Shown: piece after piece, positions 43,373 to 55,700 of the stretch
Position numbering within the stretch: the stretch's first letter is position 1
Layout: every line of letters starts with the position of its first letter
Assembly: GCF_030272615.1 (NCBI RefSeq)
Contig: NC_081412.1
Location: forward strand, 41,160,791 to 41,224,790
Direction of reading: 5' to 3'
DNA length: 64,000 nucleotides
Source: Cryptomeria japonica
Taxonomy: Eukaryota; Streptophyta; Pinopsida; Cupressales; Cupressaceae
Program-made: the position numbers and the translations under genes
The notes under the pieces: generated by a model
Databases searched by the model: none
The model's input: only the letters and a program-made list of their open reading frames with translations
What the model was told of the DNA's origin: nothing

Positions 43373-44818
43373 TGTTATCATTTTGGCACTATGTTGTCAT
43401 TGATGTCAACCAGCATGATGGCGATCCACATAAGGGTGAGCATAAAGAATGAAGGTCAACCAGTCTAAAGGATGGTTGCTTGTTTATGATGAAGAGGCAG
43501 AATGCTAAAAGTTGTCTCACACTACCAAAGGTGAAGATGTGTTACTGGTATAGGATGCTCTACTGGGTAACAGAAGAAGAACACTCTACTGGCAAGGAGA
43601 TATACCAGTATGTGTTTTTCGAGCTGACTGTGAGTTGGTGGGCCATGTCTTGATCTGTATGATACCATGTGGAGCAAAGGTGGCAAGTGTGTTGTGGTTG
43701 GTGAAGCCTCATCGACAGGGTTGATGAAATAGATAATCACCATTAATGAAGGAGCCACAAATCACGGGATTGCACATGACTAATTGCAGCTCGAGGAAGA
43801 AGGAATGGTAGAGGAAGATCAGGGTGCAGTTGGCACCTGAATCAAGGTAAAGGAAATCCGATTCAGGATGTTCTCATAAAGGAAACTTTTGGAACACTTT
43901 GTGTGTCGTCTAACTTCATGATAGAAAATCCAAGTCGTGATTGCTACTCTGAGAAAAACATGTATTGGATAATGAAAATTGTGTTTAGGTGCAGTCTTGA
44001 AGGACAGGTGATTGATCCAAGATAGGTGGGATTGGATCTCATGAAGAATGTGTCAGAAAGAGAAAACCCTAACCACCTAGGTTTCTGAATTGCATCCTGG
44101 CAGGAAAATAGAGTATAAGAAATGAGAGCTCTGGATAGATGCAGGGGTTGATTTTGTGAAGATTGAGCAGAGAAGAGAAGGGAGAGTGAGCAAGGAGAAA
44201 ACTTTAGAAGGTGTTCTAAGCAAGTTGTAGTGTGAGTGAGCAACCAAACTGGTGAGAGGATTCTACTGATAGTATCATAGTCCGGCAGTTGAACCTAACT
44301 GGTAAGGTGTGGTAGAGCAGGCAGCATCCTAGTGTGACATAGTGTGTTGAGAGACTGTGTGTGAAAGGGAGAGAAAGATAACAGAGAGTTATTTGATTCT
44401 AGTGTTGCAGAATTTATTTGCAACAACAAGCCTCAATTATATTCAAATAGTATTTCAATATACATCGCCAAGTTGAAGCTTGGTATAGGGGTTGGTGCTC
44501 CTTGGGTTGGTGCCCTAAAAGTGTAGGGGTTGGTGCCCAAAATCTTTGTAAGTCTGTGTTTTACCTATGAGGCTGGATTGGAGCAGTAATCTCTAGCAGC
44601 TCTTATCACCGAGATTTTTCCCATATTGGGTTTTCCTCATAAATCTAGTGTTGTGAATTTCTTGTGTGTGAATGATCTCTTTGGTTTTCTCTCTTGCATT
44701 ACCAGTATGACTGTTTAGTGGTTAAGTAAATAGTTGATTGTCTGAAGTTATATCCGTAAGAGGAAAGATTTAGGAACCGCTTATTCACCCCCCTCTTAGT
44801 GGTATTTTGTGTTCAAAA
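43373..44818 (+). repeat. Element E, 5' LTR
   Basis: Pairs with 50209-51645. Starts TGTTATCATTTTGGC and ends GTGTTCAAAA (CA mutated to AA). Near the end is TATTCACCCCCCTCTTAGTG, the shared Copia block. Confidence 0.93.
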
Positions 44819-44820
44819 AT

Positions 44821-44833
44821 TGGTATCAGAGCC
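44821..44833 (+). promoter_or_regulatory. Primer-binding site of element E
   Basis: TGGTATCAGAGCC, two bases after the LTR end, complementary to initiator methionine tRNA. Confidence 0.93.
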
Positions 44834-44884
44834 TAGTTCCTAGTTATCTTTAAACCTTTGGGTAGATTCTGGACTTTGAGCACA

Positions 44885-46942
44885 ATGGCAAGAAGTGAGT
44901 CTGCTTCCTCAAAAGCCCCCATGTTTGATGGATCCAGCTATGCCTTCTAGAGTAGAAGAATGGAGACCTATATTTCATCTCTTGGTTTTTATGTGTGGAT
45001 GTTGGTCAAGAATGGGTATGCCATTCCTAATACTCCTCCCACTGATCTGGATGCAAAAAGGGATTATGAGATTAATGAAAAGGAAAAACATGCCATCTTG
45101 AGTGGACTATCCGATAATGAATTTTTCAAAGTCATGCATTGTGTTTCAGCAAAGGAGACATGGGATGAATTGCAAAGGTTGTTTGAGGGAGATGCAAAGG
45201 TCAAGGAAGCCAAGCTACAAACACTAAGGAGCCAACTTGACAACATCAAAATGAAAGATGATGAAAAGATTGCAGACTATCTTCATAGATTTGATGAAAC
45301 TATGAATACTATTAGAGGACTTGGAGAAGAGATCACAGATGATATTCTTGTCAAAACGATACTTAGATCTCTCACTCCCAAATATGATACTAATGTGTCA
45401 ACCATAGAAGAAGCCAAGGATCTAAATACTTTTACAATGGATGAAATATTTGGCTCCCTGACAGCCTATGAGATGAGAACAACTGGTGAAACTTTCTCAA
45501 GGAAAGAAGCAACATTCAACATCACTAAAAAGGGCAAAGAAGATGTTACTCATAAAGAATCTAGTGAAGACTCTGATGTTGAAGTAGAAAAATTTATCAG
45601 GAAGCTCAAAAGAGGATCTGACCAATACAAAGGAAAGCTACCACTTAAATGCTTCAACTACGGGAAGGCAGGACACTTCACTGCAAGTTGTCCTCACAAA
45701 GAAGTTGATGGAGATGAGTCAAGAGAGTTTAGAAGATCTACTAGCAAAGATAGAGAAAGGAATGACTATCAGTAGGGAAGAAGAGGCTACCAAAACCAAA
45801 ACAACCTATATACCATTGAGGATGACACAACAGATGATGAAAACCCATCAGAAGATGATGACCATGAGATCGATAGAAAAGTAAATCTTTTCATGGCACT
45901 TGATAGACCTACTGATGAAGATGAAAAAGAAGAGGATATTGAGGATGAAATGGATTTGGAGAGTGAACTTATTAGTGCACTTGAAGAATTGAGTAAAACA
46001 AGAAGATAACTCAAGAGGGTTAAGCTTGTTGTAGTAGATGAACAAGATCTCTTGAAGTAGTCACTGGAAGAGTTCGGTCAAATCATATCTGACTTGAAGT
46101 TGCAGCTGGAATAAACTAAGACGATCGGTAAAGCTACAACCCTTGATCTGACAAAGAAAGAAAAGGAGCATCAAGAGCTGGAAGTAGAAATAATAAAGCT
46201 CAGAAAGGAGCTTGAAGAAAGCAAGGAAGAAATAAAAACAAGAAGTAAGTATGAAGGGAACACTGAGGCTTTGGATAAGATGTTGAGCAAACAAAAGCAA
46301 TCCGGTGGCTTAGGATTTGAAGTTGGTCAAGGTTAAACCCACAAAGGTAAATCCAACAAAGAGATAATGTTCACTTCTTGAATTGAAGGTGAAGAAAAGA
46401 ATACATTCACTATAGGAAAGGATATTGGCAAAAAGACATATGCAAATGTTGTTGGAAATCGACATCCAAACCAATATGCAGAAATGAACCGGAGACCACA
46501 TTTCATGCATAAATTTGTAGACCCAAGGAGGAATGCCAGAATTGACTGAGAAGGATTCACCAGATTCAACAACATGAAGGGAAGACCCCCAATGAGGCAT
46601 TTCCATTCAGGACCAAGACAACCAAACCAGTATGCATCAGACTTTCATTGTTATTGTTACCGGTGTAATAAATTTGGGCACAAAATAGCTGACTGTAGGT
46701 TAAACAATAAGCCTTCTATGAATTATGAAAGTAGAAATTCATTTAATGCACTCTAGGATATGAATGTTGTCTTTTGTCAGTGCAATGGATATGGACATAA
46801 GAGTTTTGATTTTAGGAAGAACAAACCGGTATCCTATAATAATTTTAAGGACGTTCCCTTTAATGAAAATATAAAATGTACTAACTGTCAAGAATTTGGA
46901 CACATAGCAAAGTTATTCAAAAACAAGAAGATCAAGAACTAG
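44885..46942 (+). pseudogene. Element E gag: UBN2 capsid, coiled coil, four knuckles
   Basis: ATG at 44885. The UBN2-type part has KAPMFDGSSYAF, a TAG, METYISSLGFYVWMLVKNGY, AKETWDELQRLFEGDAKVKE, LHRFDETMNTIRGLGEEITD and ILRSLTPKYDTNVSTIEEAK. The first knuckle is CFNYGKAGHFTASC (second Cys is Tyr). Then an acidic stretch and a coiled coil (LEVEIIKLRKELEESKEEIK) lead to SGGLGFEVGQG. Three more knuckles follow: CYRCNKFGHKIADC (intact), FCQCNGYGHKSFDF (degenerate) and CTNCQEFGHIAKLF (last Cys lost). All parts are in one frame with about eight stops. The second half is the same module found alone as the gag of elements A, B and C. Confidence 0.88.
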
Positions 46943-47416
46943 TAACTGAACCTGAGCTAAATATAAAAACTAACAAGAAGAAGGAAATCAAACCAGTTTG
47001 GGTTGAGAAAGAAAAGGAAAAGCCAAAATCAAGTCTCATAGTGCAGACTGCCTTGCATGCTGAAAGGAAAAATATATGGGTGGTAGATAGTGGTTTCTCA
47101 AACCATATGACTGGTGACAAAAGAAAATTCATTAAACTTGAAGATTGGAATGGTGGATCGGTAAAATTTGGAGACAATTCCTCCATCAAAATAAAGGGAA
47201 AATGAACACTAAGCATTGATGGAAAACTGAAGGCACATGATGTTTATTATGTGGAAGGCCTCAAACATAATCTACTAAGTGTGATTCAGATGTGTGAAAA
47301 AGGTTACAAATTCACCTTTGACTCAATCGGTTGCCAAATAAAGAAAGACAGTACCGATATAGTTGTGGCAGAAGGAAAGAGAGCTTATGGAAATGTTTAT
47401 AATCTGAAGGAATGCT
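46943..47416 (+). pseudogene. Element E protease region
   Basis: After a frame change at 46942 the frame shows KPVWVEKEKEKPKSSL, then WVVDSGFSNHMTGDKRKF with the catalytic Asp-Ser-Gly, GGSVKFGDNSSIKIKGK, a stop at 47203, VYYVEGLKHNLLSVIQMC and EGKRAYGNVYNL. This is the usual Copia aspartic protease and the linker to the integrase zinc region. The active site residue is kept. Confidence 0.88.
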
Positions 47417-48430
47417 ATGAGTCTTGATGTATGTTAGGGCAAGTAGATGAAAGTTGGTTGTGGCACAAAAGATTAGGCCACATAAATTTTGATAACTTAG
47501 TTGCAGTAAGCAAAAAGGGGTGTGTGAGGAATATTCCACTCATCATCAAACCGATAAAAACATTTTGTGATGAATTTGTAAAAGGTAATAAAATAAAAGT
47601 GAGTTTCAGGACAAAGGAGCACAACACCTCAAAGCCACTTGAAATTGTGCATACAGATCTATGTGGTCCAACTAGAACAAGAGCACTTTCTGGTGAAAGA
47701 TACTTTATGCTCTGCATTGATGACTACTCAAGGATGACATGGGTCACCTTTCTACAAGATAAATCACAAGCATTTTAAAGATTTAAGATCTTTCAGAAGA
47801 TGGTGGAAAAAGAAAGTGGGTACAAATTAAAATGCGTAAGATCAAACAGGGGTGGAGAGTTCACATCAAATGAATTTGAGGATTATTGTGAAAAACATGG
47901 AATTAGAAGGCAAGACTCTGCTCCTAGAACATCACTACAAAATGGTGTGGTAGAAAGGAAGAACAGGACAGTCAAGGATATGGCCAAAACCATGTTGAAT
48001 GAGGCCAGTCTGCCAGATACTTATTGGAAAGAAGTTGTTTATACTGATACATACACTTTGAACCGGGTTCAATTAAGAACAAACAACAAGATGATGCCTT
48101 ATGAGTTATGGTATTACCGGAAGCCATCAGTCAAATATTTCAAAGTATTTGGAAGTAAGTGCTTCATCAAGAAAGATATGGATGGTTTAGGAAGTTTTGA
48201 CTCCAGGAGTGATGAAGGAATCTTTCTTGGCTACTCATCTAACAAAAAAGCTTACAAATGCTACAATAAAAGGCTAAGAAGGGTCATTGAGAGTGTGCAT
48301 GTGAAAGTTGATGAAGATATGCACAGATGATCTCAACCATAGGTTGACTAGTATGATGACTCTAGTGATGAATATTATGAATCTCAGACAGAAATTAAAC
48401 TATAGGTAGCATCTCAGAAGGTTTCCAACT
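47417..48430 (+). pseudogene. Element E integrase
   Basis: The pre-integrase zinc region has LWHKRLGHINFDNL, but its cysteine pair is damaged (FCDEFVKGN where CxxC is expected). In the core, IHTDLCGP keeps the first Asp, VRSNRGGEF has Asn in place of the second catalytic Asp, and QNGVVERKN keeps the Glu. A TAA lies at 47776. The C-terminal part has YELWYYRKPSVKYFKVFGSK and DEGIFLGYSSNKKAYK and reaches a stop at 48328. An integrase with D to N at this position should be inactive. Confidence 0.9.
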
Positions 48431-48483
48431 AGTATGTATAGTTGAATCACCCTGAACAAATTTTGTGAAATAAGAGTGATGGT

Positions 48484-50042
48484 GTGCAGACTAGAAGAAG
48501 ACTTGCCCGAAATGATGAACAAGTCAACCTATGCCTCATGACTAAAGTTGAACCCAAAACTTTCATTGAGGCTAGCAAGAGACAAGAATGGATGGATGCC
48601 ATGGAAGAAGAACTGCACCAGATTGAGAAGAACAAGACTTGGGAATTAGTCCCTAGACTGGAAGAGAAGAATATCATTGGCACAAAGTGGGTCTACCAGA
48701 ACAAATTGAATGAATAAGGTAAGATTTTAAGGCATAAAGCTAGACTAGTGTGCAAAGGATACTCTCAAGTAGAGGGGATTGACTTTGAAGAAACATTTGA
48801 ACCAGTGGCTAGCTTAGAAGCAATTAGGATGTTTCTAGCTTACTCTGCCTACAAGGGCTATAAAGTATACCAAATGGATGTAAAATCTACTTTTCTAAAT
48901 GGAAATTTAGAAGAAGTATACATGGAGCAACCAGAAGGATTTCTCCTACATGATGATGAGACATTTGTTTGTCATTAAAGAAGGCTCTATATGGTTTGAA
49001 GCAAGCTCCTAGATCATGGTACTCAAGATTAGATCAGTATCTGAAGGAGCAAGGATTCAAAAATGGAAGTTCTGACAGTAATTTGTACATAAGGAAAGAT
49101 GGGAATCACATGATTATTGTAGTTGTGTATGTATATGACATCATCTTTGGAGGCAATAAGGATACTCTCTGCAAAGAGTTAGTTGATCAGATGTGGTCAA
49201 AATTTGTGATGTCAATGCATGGTGAATTGACTTACTTCCTTGGCTTATAGATATTATAGAAAGACAAAGGAATCTTTATCTCACAAGTCAAGTATGCAAA
49301 GGAGATGCCGAAGAAATTCCAATTGGCAGATTGCAAACTGTAAGTACTCACATGGTGATCAATAGCAAATTGAGCAAGAATGATGAATCACCGGTAGTGG
49401 ATCAAACTCTGAATAGATCCATAATAGGTAGTCTATTGTATCTAACTTCTTTAAGACCAGATATAGTTTAGGCAGTATGCATGGTAGCTAGATTCCAAGC
49501 TCCACCAAAGCAGTCACACATGAATGTTGTTAGCATAATTTTTAGGTACCTACAAGGAACTCTCAGCTATGGCTTGTGGTATCCTAAACAAGGAGATTTC
49601 ATCTTGGAAGCATACATTGATGCCGATTGGGCAGGATGCATTCTTTTTGGGTGACTGATTGGTCTCTTGGCATAGCAAGAAGTAGGAATCAGTCTCCTTA
49701 TCTACTATTGAAGCCAAGTACATTGCTGCTACTACATGTTGCTCTTAGGTGCTTTGGATGAAGCAGAATCTCAAATATATATAGGTGGACATCACTGAAC
49801 CTATTCTCATCCAGTGTGACAATTCGAGTGCAATCAACATAGAAAATAATCTGGTCATGCATTCCAAAACAAAACACATTGCTATCAAATATCACTTTCT
49901 CCAAGAGAAGGTTGAAGGACAGGAGATAAGGATGGATTATGTCTCCACTGGTGAACAAGTAGCATACATTTTCACCAAACCATTACCGGTCATCACTTTT
50001 GAGTACCTCCGCCACAAGTTGGGTGTTATTTCATCTACCTAG
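48484..50042 (+). pseudogene. Element E reverse transcriptase and RNase H
   Basis: RT motifs are WMDAMEEELHQIEKNKTW, IIGTKWVYQNKLNE (then TAA), [56 protein letters not shown] and the active site VYVYDIIFGG, where the first Asp of YVDD is Tyr. A frameshift lies near 48970. RNase H is decayed: IDADWAG is visible near 49617, the middle is out of frame, and QCDNSSAINIENNLVMHSKT with VAYIFTKPLP closes the domain. Pol ends at the TAG at 50040. Confidence 0.9.
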
Positions 50043-50208
50043 GAAGGCTTTATGTGGCTCAGGGGAAGATGATGGTGGTAAAATGGGGAGCCTAGTATGG
50101 ATCAAAGGGGGAGTGCACAAGTACTCTTTGTCATTGTGTCAAAGGGAGAGAAATGTACCGCTATGAAGTGAATCGTGAGAAGTTGACATCAATGCCAAAG
50201 GGGGAGAT
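50043..50208 (+). promoter_or_regulatory. Element E 3' untranslated region and polypurine tract
   Basis: Contains an upstream GGATCAAAGGGGGAGTG (50099-50115) and GTCAAAGGGAGAG (50137-50149), and ends with ATCAATGCCAAAGGGGGAGA followed by T and the LTR start TGTTGGC. The last run is the PPT; the two upstream runs are similar and in the same orientation. Confidence 0.88.
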
Positions 50209-51645
50209 TGTTGGCATTTTGGCACTATGTTGTAATTGATGTCAACTGGCATGATGGTGATCCACATGAGGGTGAGCATAAAGAATGAAGGTCAATCGGT
50301 CTAAAGGATGGTTGCTCATTTATGATGAAGAGGCAGAATCTTAAAAGTTGTCTCACACTATCGAAGGTGAAGATGTGTAACCGGTACAAGATGCTCTACC
50401 AAGTAACAAAAGAAGAACACTCTACTAGCAAAGAGATATACCAATATGTGTTTGCCAAACCGACTATGAGTTGGTGGGCCATGTCTTGATCCATGTGATG
50501 CCATGTGGAGCAAAGGTGGAAAGTGTGTTGTGGTTCATGAAGCCTCATCGCCAGGGTTGATGAAACAGATAATCGCCATTAATGAAGCAGCCACAAATCA
50601 CAAGATTGTACCTGACTGATTGTAGCTCAAGGAAGAAGGAATGATAGAGGAAGATCAAGGTGTAGTTGGTGCCTAAATAAAGGGAAAGGAAATCTGATTT
50701 AGGATGTTCTCATAAAGGAAACTTCTGGAACACTTTGTGTGTCGTTTGACTTCATGACAGAAAATCCGATTCGTGATTGCCACTCCAAGAAAAACATTTA
50801 TTGGATAATGAAAACTATGTGCAGGTGCAGTCTTCAAGGACAGGTGATTGATCCAAGATAGGTGGGATTGGATCTCATGAAGATTGTGTCGAAAAGAGAA
50901 AACCCTAACCGCCTAGGTTTTTGAATTGCATTCTGGCGAGAAAGCAGAGTATAAGAAATGAGAGCTCTAGACAGATGCAGGGGTTGATGCTGTGAAGATT
51001 GAGTAGAGAAGAGAAGGGAGAGTGAGAAAGGGGAAAACTTTAGAAGGTGTTCTGAGCAAGTTGCAGTGTGAGTGAGAAAGAAAACTGGTGAGAGGATTCT
51101 ACCGACAGTATCATAGTCTGGCAGTTGAACCTAACCAGTAAGGTGTGGCAGAGAAAGCAGCATCGTAGTGTGACACAGTGTGTTGAGAGACTGTGTGTGA
51201 AAGGGAGAGAAAGGTAACAGAGAGTTATTTGATTCTAGAGTTGCAGAATTCATTTGTAACAAGAAGCCTCAATTGCATTCAAATAGTATTTCAATATACA
51301 TCGACAAGTTGAAGCTTAGTGCAGGGGTTGGTGCTCCTTGGGTTGGTGCTCCTTGGGTTGATGCCCAAAGTCTTTAAAGCTTTGTGTTTTACCTATGAGG
51401 CTAGATTGGAGCAGTAATCTCCAATAACTCTTCTCACCAAGGTTTTCCCATATTGGGTTTTCCTCATAAATCTGGTGTTGTGAATTTCTTGTCTGTGAAT
51501 GATCTCTTTGGTTTTCTCTCTTGCATTATAGGTATGGTTGTTTAGTGGCTAAGTAAATAGTTGATTGTTTGAAGTTAGATCGGTAAGAGGAAAGATTTAG
51601 GAACCACTGATTCACCCCCCTCTTAGTGGTATTCAGTGTTCAACA
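50209..51645 (+). repeat. Element E, 3' LTR
   Basis: Pairs with 43373-44818; starts TGTTGGCATTTTGGC and ends GTGTTCAACA, followed by TSD AGATG. It holds a small duplication GGGTTGGTGCTCCTT (51321-51360). Confidence 0.95.
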
Positions 51646-51650
51646 AGATG

Positions 51651-52003
51651 AAGCCAAAGAAAATGAAAATGAAGGAGAAGGTTCACTAAGTAGTGAACAG
51701 ATCTCAGAACTCTTAGCTGCTGATTTTAAGAGGTATACATCCATAAATGTCCCCAATCTCTCATACCCAATCAATATATATTTTGATACTGATGATATTC
51801 TCTGCGGTGTGAGGTATGATACATATGATGTTTCTTTCCCTACATTTTATTTGAATAATGGACAAGATGAAAATGTATATAAGGTTGATAAATATGATAA
51901 TGTGGATTCATATGCTGATATGAAATCAGAATTTGATATGCATTGTGTGGATCTTGGTTGTAAAGAGAAAGGCAAATCTGAGTTAATTTTTCTAGATTTT
52001 TAA
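51651..52003 (+). pseudogene. Element H ORF, continuation after element E
   Basis: When E and one copy of its duplication are left out, this frame is in phase with 43147-43372. It starts with EAKENENEGEGSLSSEQISE, then NLSYPINIYFDTDDILCGV and a Tyr/Asp-rich stretch (NVYKVDKYDNVDSYADMKSE), and ends at TAA 52001. It is acidic and low in complexity. Function unknown. Confidence 0.5.
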
Positions 52004-52461
52004 TTGGTAAATGAACTATTGACAAATGATCATGCATTTTCATGTGTGCAAAAGGCTGATATAAGGTGTAATCAGTATGCTAAGTTGCAGTCATTTTATG
52101 AGAAAATGTTCCTCTCTAGTTTGCAAGCATGTATTATGGAAGAGTGTTTTCCATTTATGCAAACTAGCACTCAGCATGTGCCTGATGTTCCTAGTGATCA
52201 GATGGAGCAGGGTTACTTTTCTTTCCAGCTAAGAATAATAATTATACACAATATGACAGTTGTGTGTCATTTGATGGTCAACATTTTGAAGTGGGATCTG
52301 TTTTTCAAAGATTGAATGATTACCAGCATGTTGATTATCTTTTGTATGATGAGATGATGAAAAGTTGCAGAGTTTGTGATCAGGCAAATGTAAATGAAAC
52401 TTTCAGCTTACCCTTGATTCATGGAAATGAGAATCATGTATTTGATAGGGGTAAGCATTAA
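52004..52461 (+). pseudogene. Element H, downstream frames (unknown)
   Basis: The reading frame continues with LTNDHAFSCVQKADIRCNQY and EECFPFMQTSTQHVPDV, then shifts near 52250 into MSFDGQHFEVGSVFQRL and DEMMKSCRVCDQANVNETF. A CRVC pair is the only motif-like feature. No family recognised. Confidence 0.35.
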
Positions 52462-52709
52462 ATCCAAGTTTGATAGCCTGGGGCCATATGTAAATAAGTT
52501 TTGTTGTATAGTCGCTTTACTTTCACTGGTGTGGTTTTCAATAAGAAGCCTTGTTGTTGGGTTGAAAGTGAGGAACCCCTGTTTTGGAAAGTGAAGCTCA
52601 CTGAAGAATTTACTGGAAGAGATATGTCCTATTTTTGGGTGGTTTGCTTTGCCAAAGATTTTGAATTCTTGTGTTGGTCTTGTGTCCAACCATCCCCAGT
52701 CAGAGCCAC
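52462..52709 (+). other. Element H, end of internal region
   Basis: About 250 bases before the 3' LTR. No polypurine tract is visible directly upstream of TGTTGGGACTC; the last 30 bases are CCAACCATCCCCAGTCAGAG and CCAC. A partial frame (GVVFNKKPCCWVESEEPLFW) spans part of it, with no known family. Confidence 0.5.
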
Positions 52710-55700
52710 TGTTGGGACTCATAAAAATCATGCTAAATTTGGTGACCCAATGAAGCCTTGCTCTAAGGATTTCTCTTTGCGGCTTTGTTCCATGGTAAGG
52801 CAAGTGAATTATTGTAATTCACTTTGAACTTGAACCCTTGAACCTTTTTGGTTCAAGGTTCAAGGTTCAATTGTTTCTCCTACTTGTGTCGTGGCTTCCT
52901 AATGATTTGTAATAAGCAAATGTGAGTGTGTTAAGTCAGCTTTAAACCATTTGCAAATCGGTTCAAGGTTCATGGTTCAAAATGTCCCTTTCTTTTTATC
53001 CATGGTCTTTGCTCGTTGCCTTTTTCCACTTAAGCAGAAGGGTCTGTGTGTCGTCAAGAGGGGCTCCCTTTTTTATATCTAGGCATAGGTAGGTTCTGTT
53101 AAATTTTATTTTTTGCCTAAGTCTTATGTTTTTCCTATGTATCTATTGGACTTCCTAAAGATCGAGCAGGTTCTTGTTGATCTCACAGTCGTTGCTACAC
53201 CACAACCCAGAAGTGCTCGATGGTTACTCACCATGACATGGTGACTAAGTGGTGGGACCCACTGGAAAAGGCTAAGGTAAACCTTTTATCCCACATTGGC
53301 AACAGGGGGGAGCATTTCAATATTTATATTCAAGGCCGCATATATCTTAAGTGTCAAACCTTACGGACTTTTGGCAAGTGGCCGATCAAGCAAGTGGGTC
53401 CCCCCCCCCCCAACGAGTGCATGTGCATCTCAGAATGGCTTAATTTTTGCAACAAAATGGAGGATTAAACAATGTGCATGTTACAGAAGATCGGACGACA
53501 GTTGCTATACCGCAAGATGAAAGTGCTTGACTGTTAACAACCGCAACTTGGCAACTGATGAGCTGGCAGGCTAGGTGGCAGTGAGCTAAGCACTGAGCAA
53601 ATCATGAGGTATCGAGTGGTGACACGCAGCTAGTGATGTGGAGGTGCCATGTGGTGGAGCAGAGGATGTAGCCGCCCAGAGGGGCTAAGGGTCGATAAAA
53701 TCAACAAAGATCAATGGTGATCAAGATGGATCCAAGGGTTGTCGCTATGTCACAACATGAAGATTCTCGCCAGATAAAGGTCGCAACTTGGCGACAAACC
53801 ACTAGCGGTGAACCATGGCCGGTAGTTGATGCAAGCAGTTAAGGTAGACAGTTCATTATGGTGGTTAATGGAGGTCATGCTAAGGTGTCGGAGTGGAGAG
53901 CCCAGAATGAATATCCTCGTGACAGGTGGCACCCAGTTATAAACTCCGAAGCCAATTGAAGGGTGCCACATGACAAAGCATATGGCAGGTGAGGGTGTTA
54001 ATGAAATTGTGGTTTCAATGAGACACAAAAATGGATAGTCGAAGAGGAAGTTTGGTCGAAAGGGTGAAATGTCGAGCAAACCAAAGGAAGTGGTGGGTCC
54101 GATGGAGATGACTTGGTGGTCTAGGTGGTCAGATGGTGAGCTAGAGGTTGACAAGTGGCTGGCCTAACTAGATGGGTGGAGTCCAAGTAGATCAAAGGGC
54201 GAATCCAAACATGCCACGCAGTGACCTCATGGCATAAGCGAGAGCTATTCAGAGAAGGTAAATTATGAGAAAGTTTGGAAAGATCAACAGTCAAGCGAGA
54301 TGATTTAACGATTGTCGCGATGCGAAAGTGATCGCCAAATATCACATGCGACATAGAGACTGACCAGGTGGTAGGTGTGGTGGCTCTCTAGGTGGATCTA
54401 GGGGCAAGTAAGGTTGTGACATGTGTTGGGCCAGTCAGAACAGAAAATGAGAGGGAGCCACTCAGCCGAGGTAAAATCCAGAAAAGTTTGGGCAGATCAA
54501 TGGTGATTGAAGGAAGATAAATGGTTGTCGCCAAGTTGCAACATGAAGTTTCTTGGTGGCTAAAGGTCGCGACTTGGCGACCAAGTGGTGGGGCCCAGTA
54601 GAAAAGAAGAGCCAAGGAAGAAACAAAGAGTTTCATTCTGGTGGTGAACCCAGGCGGTGCTGAGGTGGCAAGATATGGGCCCCAGAATAAACCAGATGAT
54701 GCCACATGGAGGAGATACACAGAAAATGTTTGTGCGACAAGATTCAAAGATTTAAATATGAATTTAGATTGTGGTAACAGGTAGAGAATTAAATGACCGA
54801 CTTGCAGAGGGATTGGTGGCTGGGGATTTATTTTTTACTTGATATATAAGTGTTATATATCATTGGAAAGCTTTGGATCCAAGGAATTGGATTCTGCATT
54901 CAAGTGTAGCCCACAAAAAATATATTTGGGGAATTTACCTCGGGATCTCAAATTGGATTTTTAATCAGAGAGATTGGATGTTCTACAGACCAAGTTGTGC
55001 AAAACAGTTGTTGCTGAAAGATAGGGTGGTTATTGTTGTCGGAGAATGAAATCTGATTTTGTCCTCCCTGCCTTCTTATTCGAGGCTCTTCTCATTTTGT
55101 AGAGGTTCCAAATTTTTGTGAGCAAGGCTCCTGAATCTCGGTTTCCAATTCTGAGTTTTTTTGCCAAACTTGTAATACAATGTCCCTTTTCAAGAAATAG
55201 AGTATCTTCTTGTTGTAAATATTTTTTGTTGTAGGTCACATATATGTAAGGCATATATACAGTTTATTCGATTGTCTCTAGGCCTTCTCTTATTTTCAAT
55301 GAATCCAGTCTTCAAGGGAGTTTGGGTTTGTCCTCTCAAAGTGGAAGTGTAATGGGTGTTCTTAGGTACTCTTCAAGGAAGGGTTTAAATTCTATGATCA
55401 ATCATTTTGAATTCAGGATAATGTCTAGATATGTATGATCCTTTGTTTGAAGTTTAGAATGAATTAATGTCAGGCATTAATGTAGGGATATCTTTATGAA
55501 TAAATTGGATTTGCAATAGTGTTTTTCATTTACAGTTTGATGTATGACTCCATGCCCTTGGATAAGGCACTAGTCTTGCAGATTATGGGGATTCTCAAAA
55601 AATTTAAATATCAAGTACCCATTTGCTTTCATGTTTGTAGGTTTAGTTTGTTCCACCTATCTCATACTCCAATCTTGTTGAGATATCAATGTAGATCTAG

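Larger units (their letters stand above)
43373..51645 (+). mobile_element. Element E: complete-length Ty1-copia element
   Basis: Both LTRs (1446 and 1437 bases), PBS, gag, protease, integrase, RT, RNase H and PPT are present in Copia order, flanked by the exact five-base duplication AGATG (43368-43372 and 51646-51650). In the first 100 or so aligned LTR bases I count about nine differences, mostly C/T and A/G. Structurally intact, but with numerous stops and two changed catalytic positions, so not active. Confidence 0.95.
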
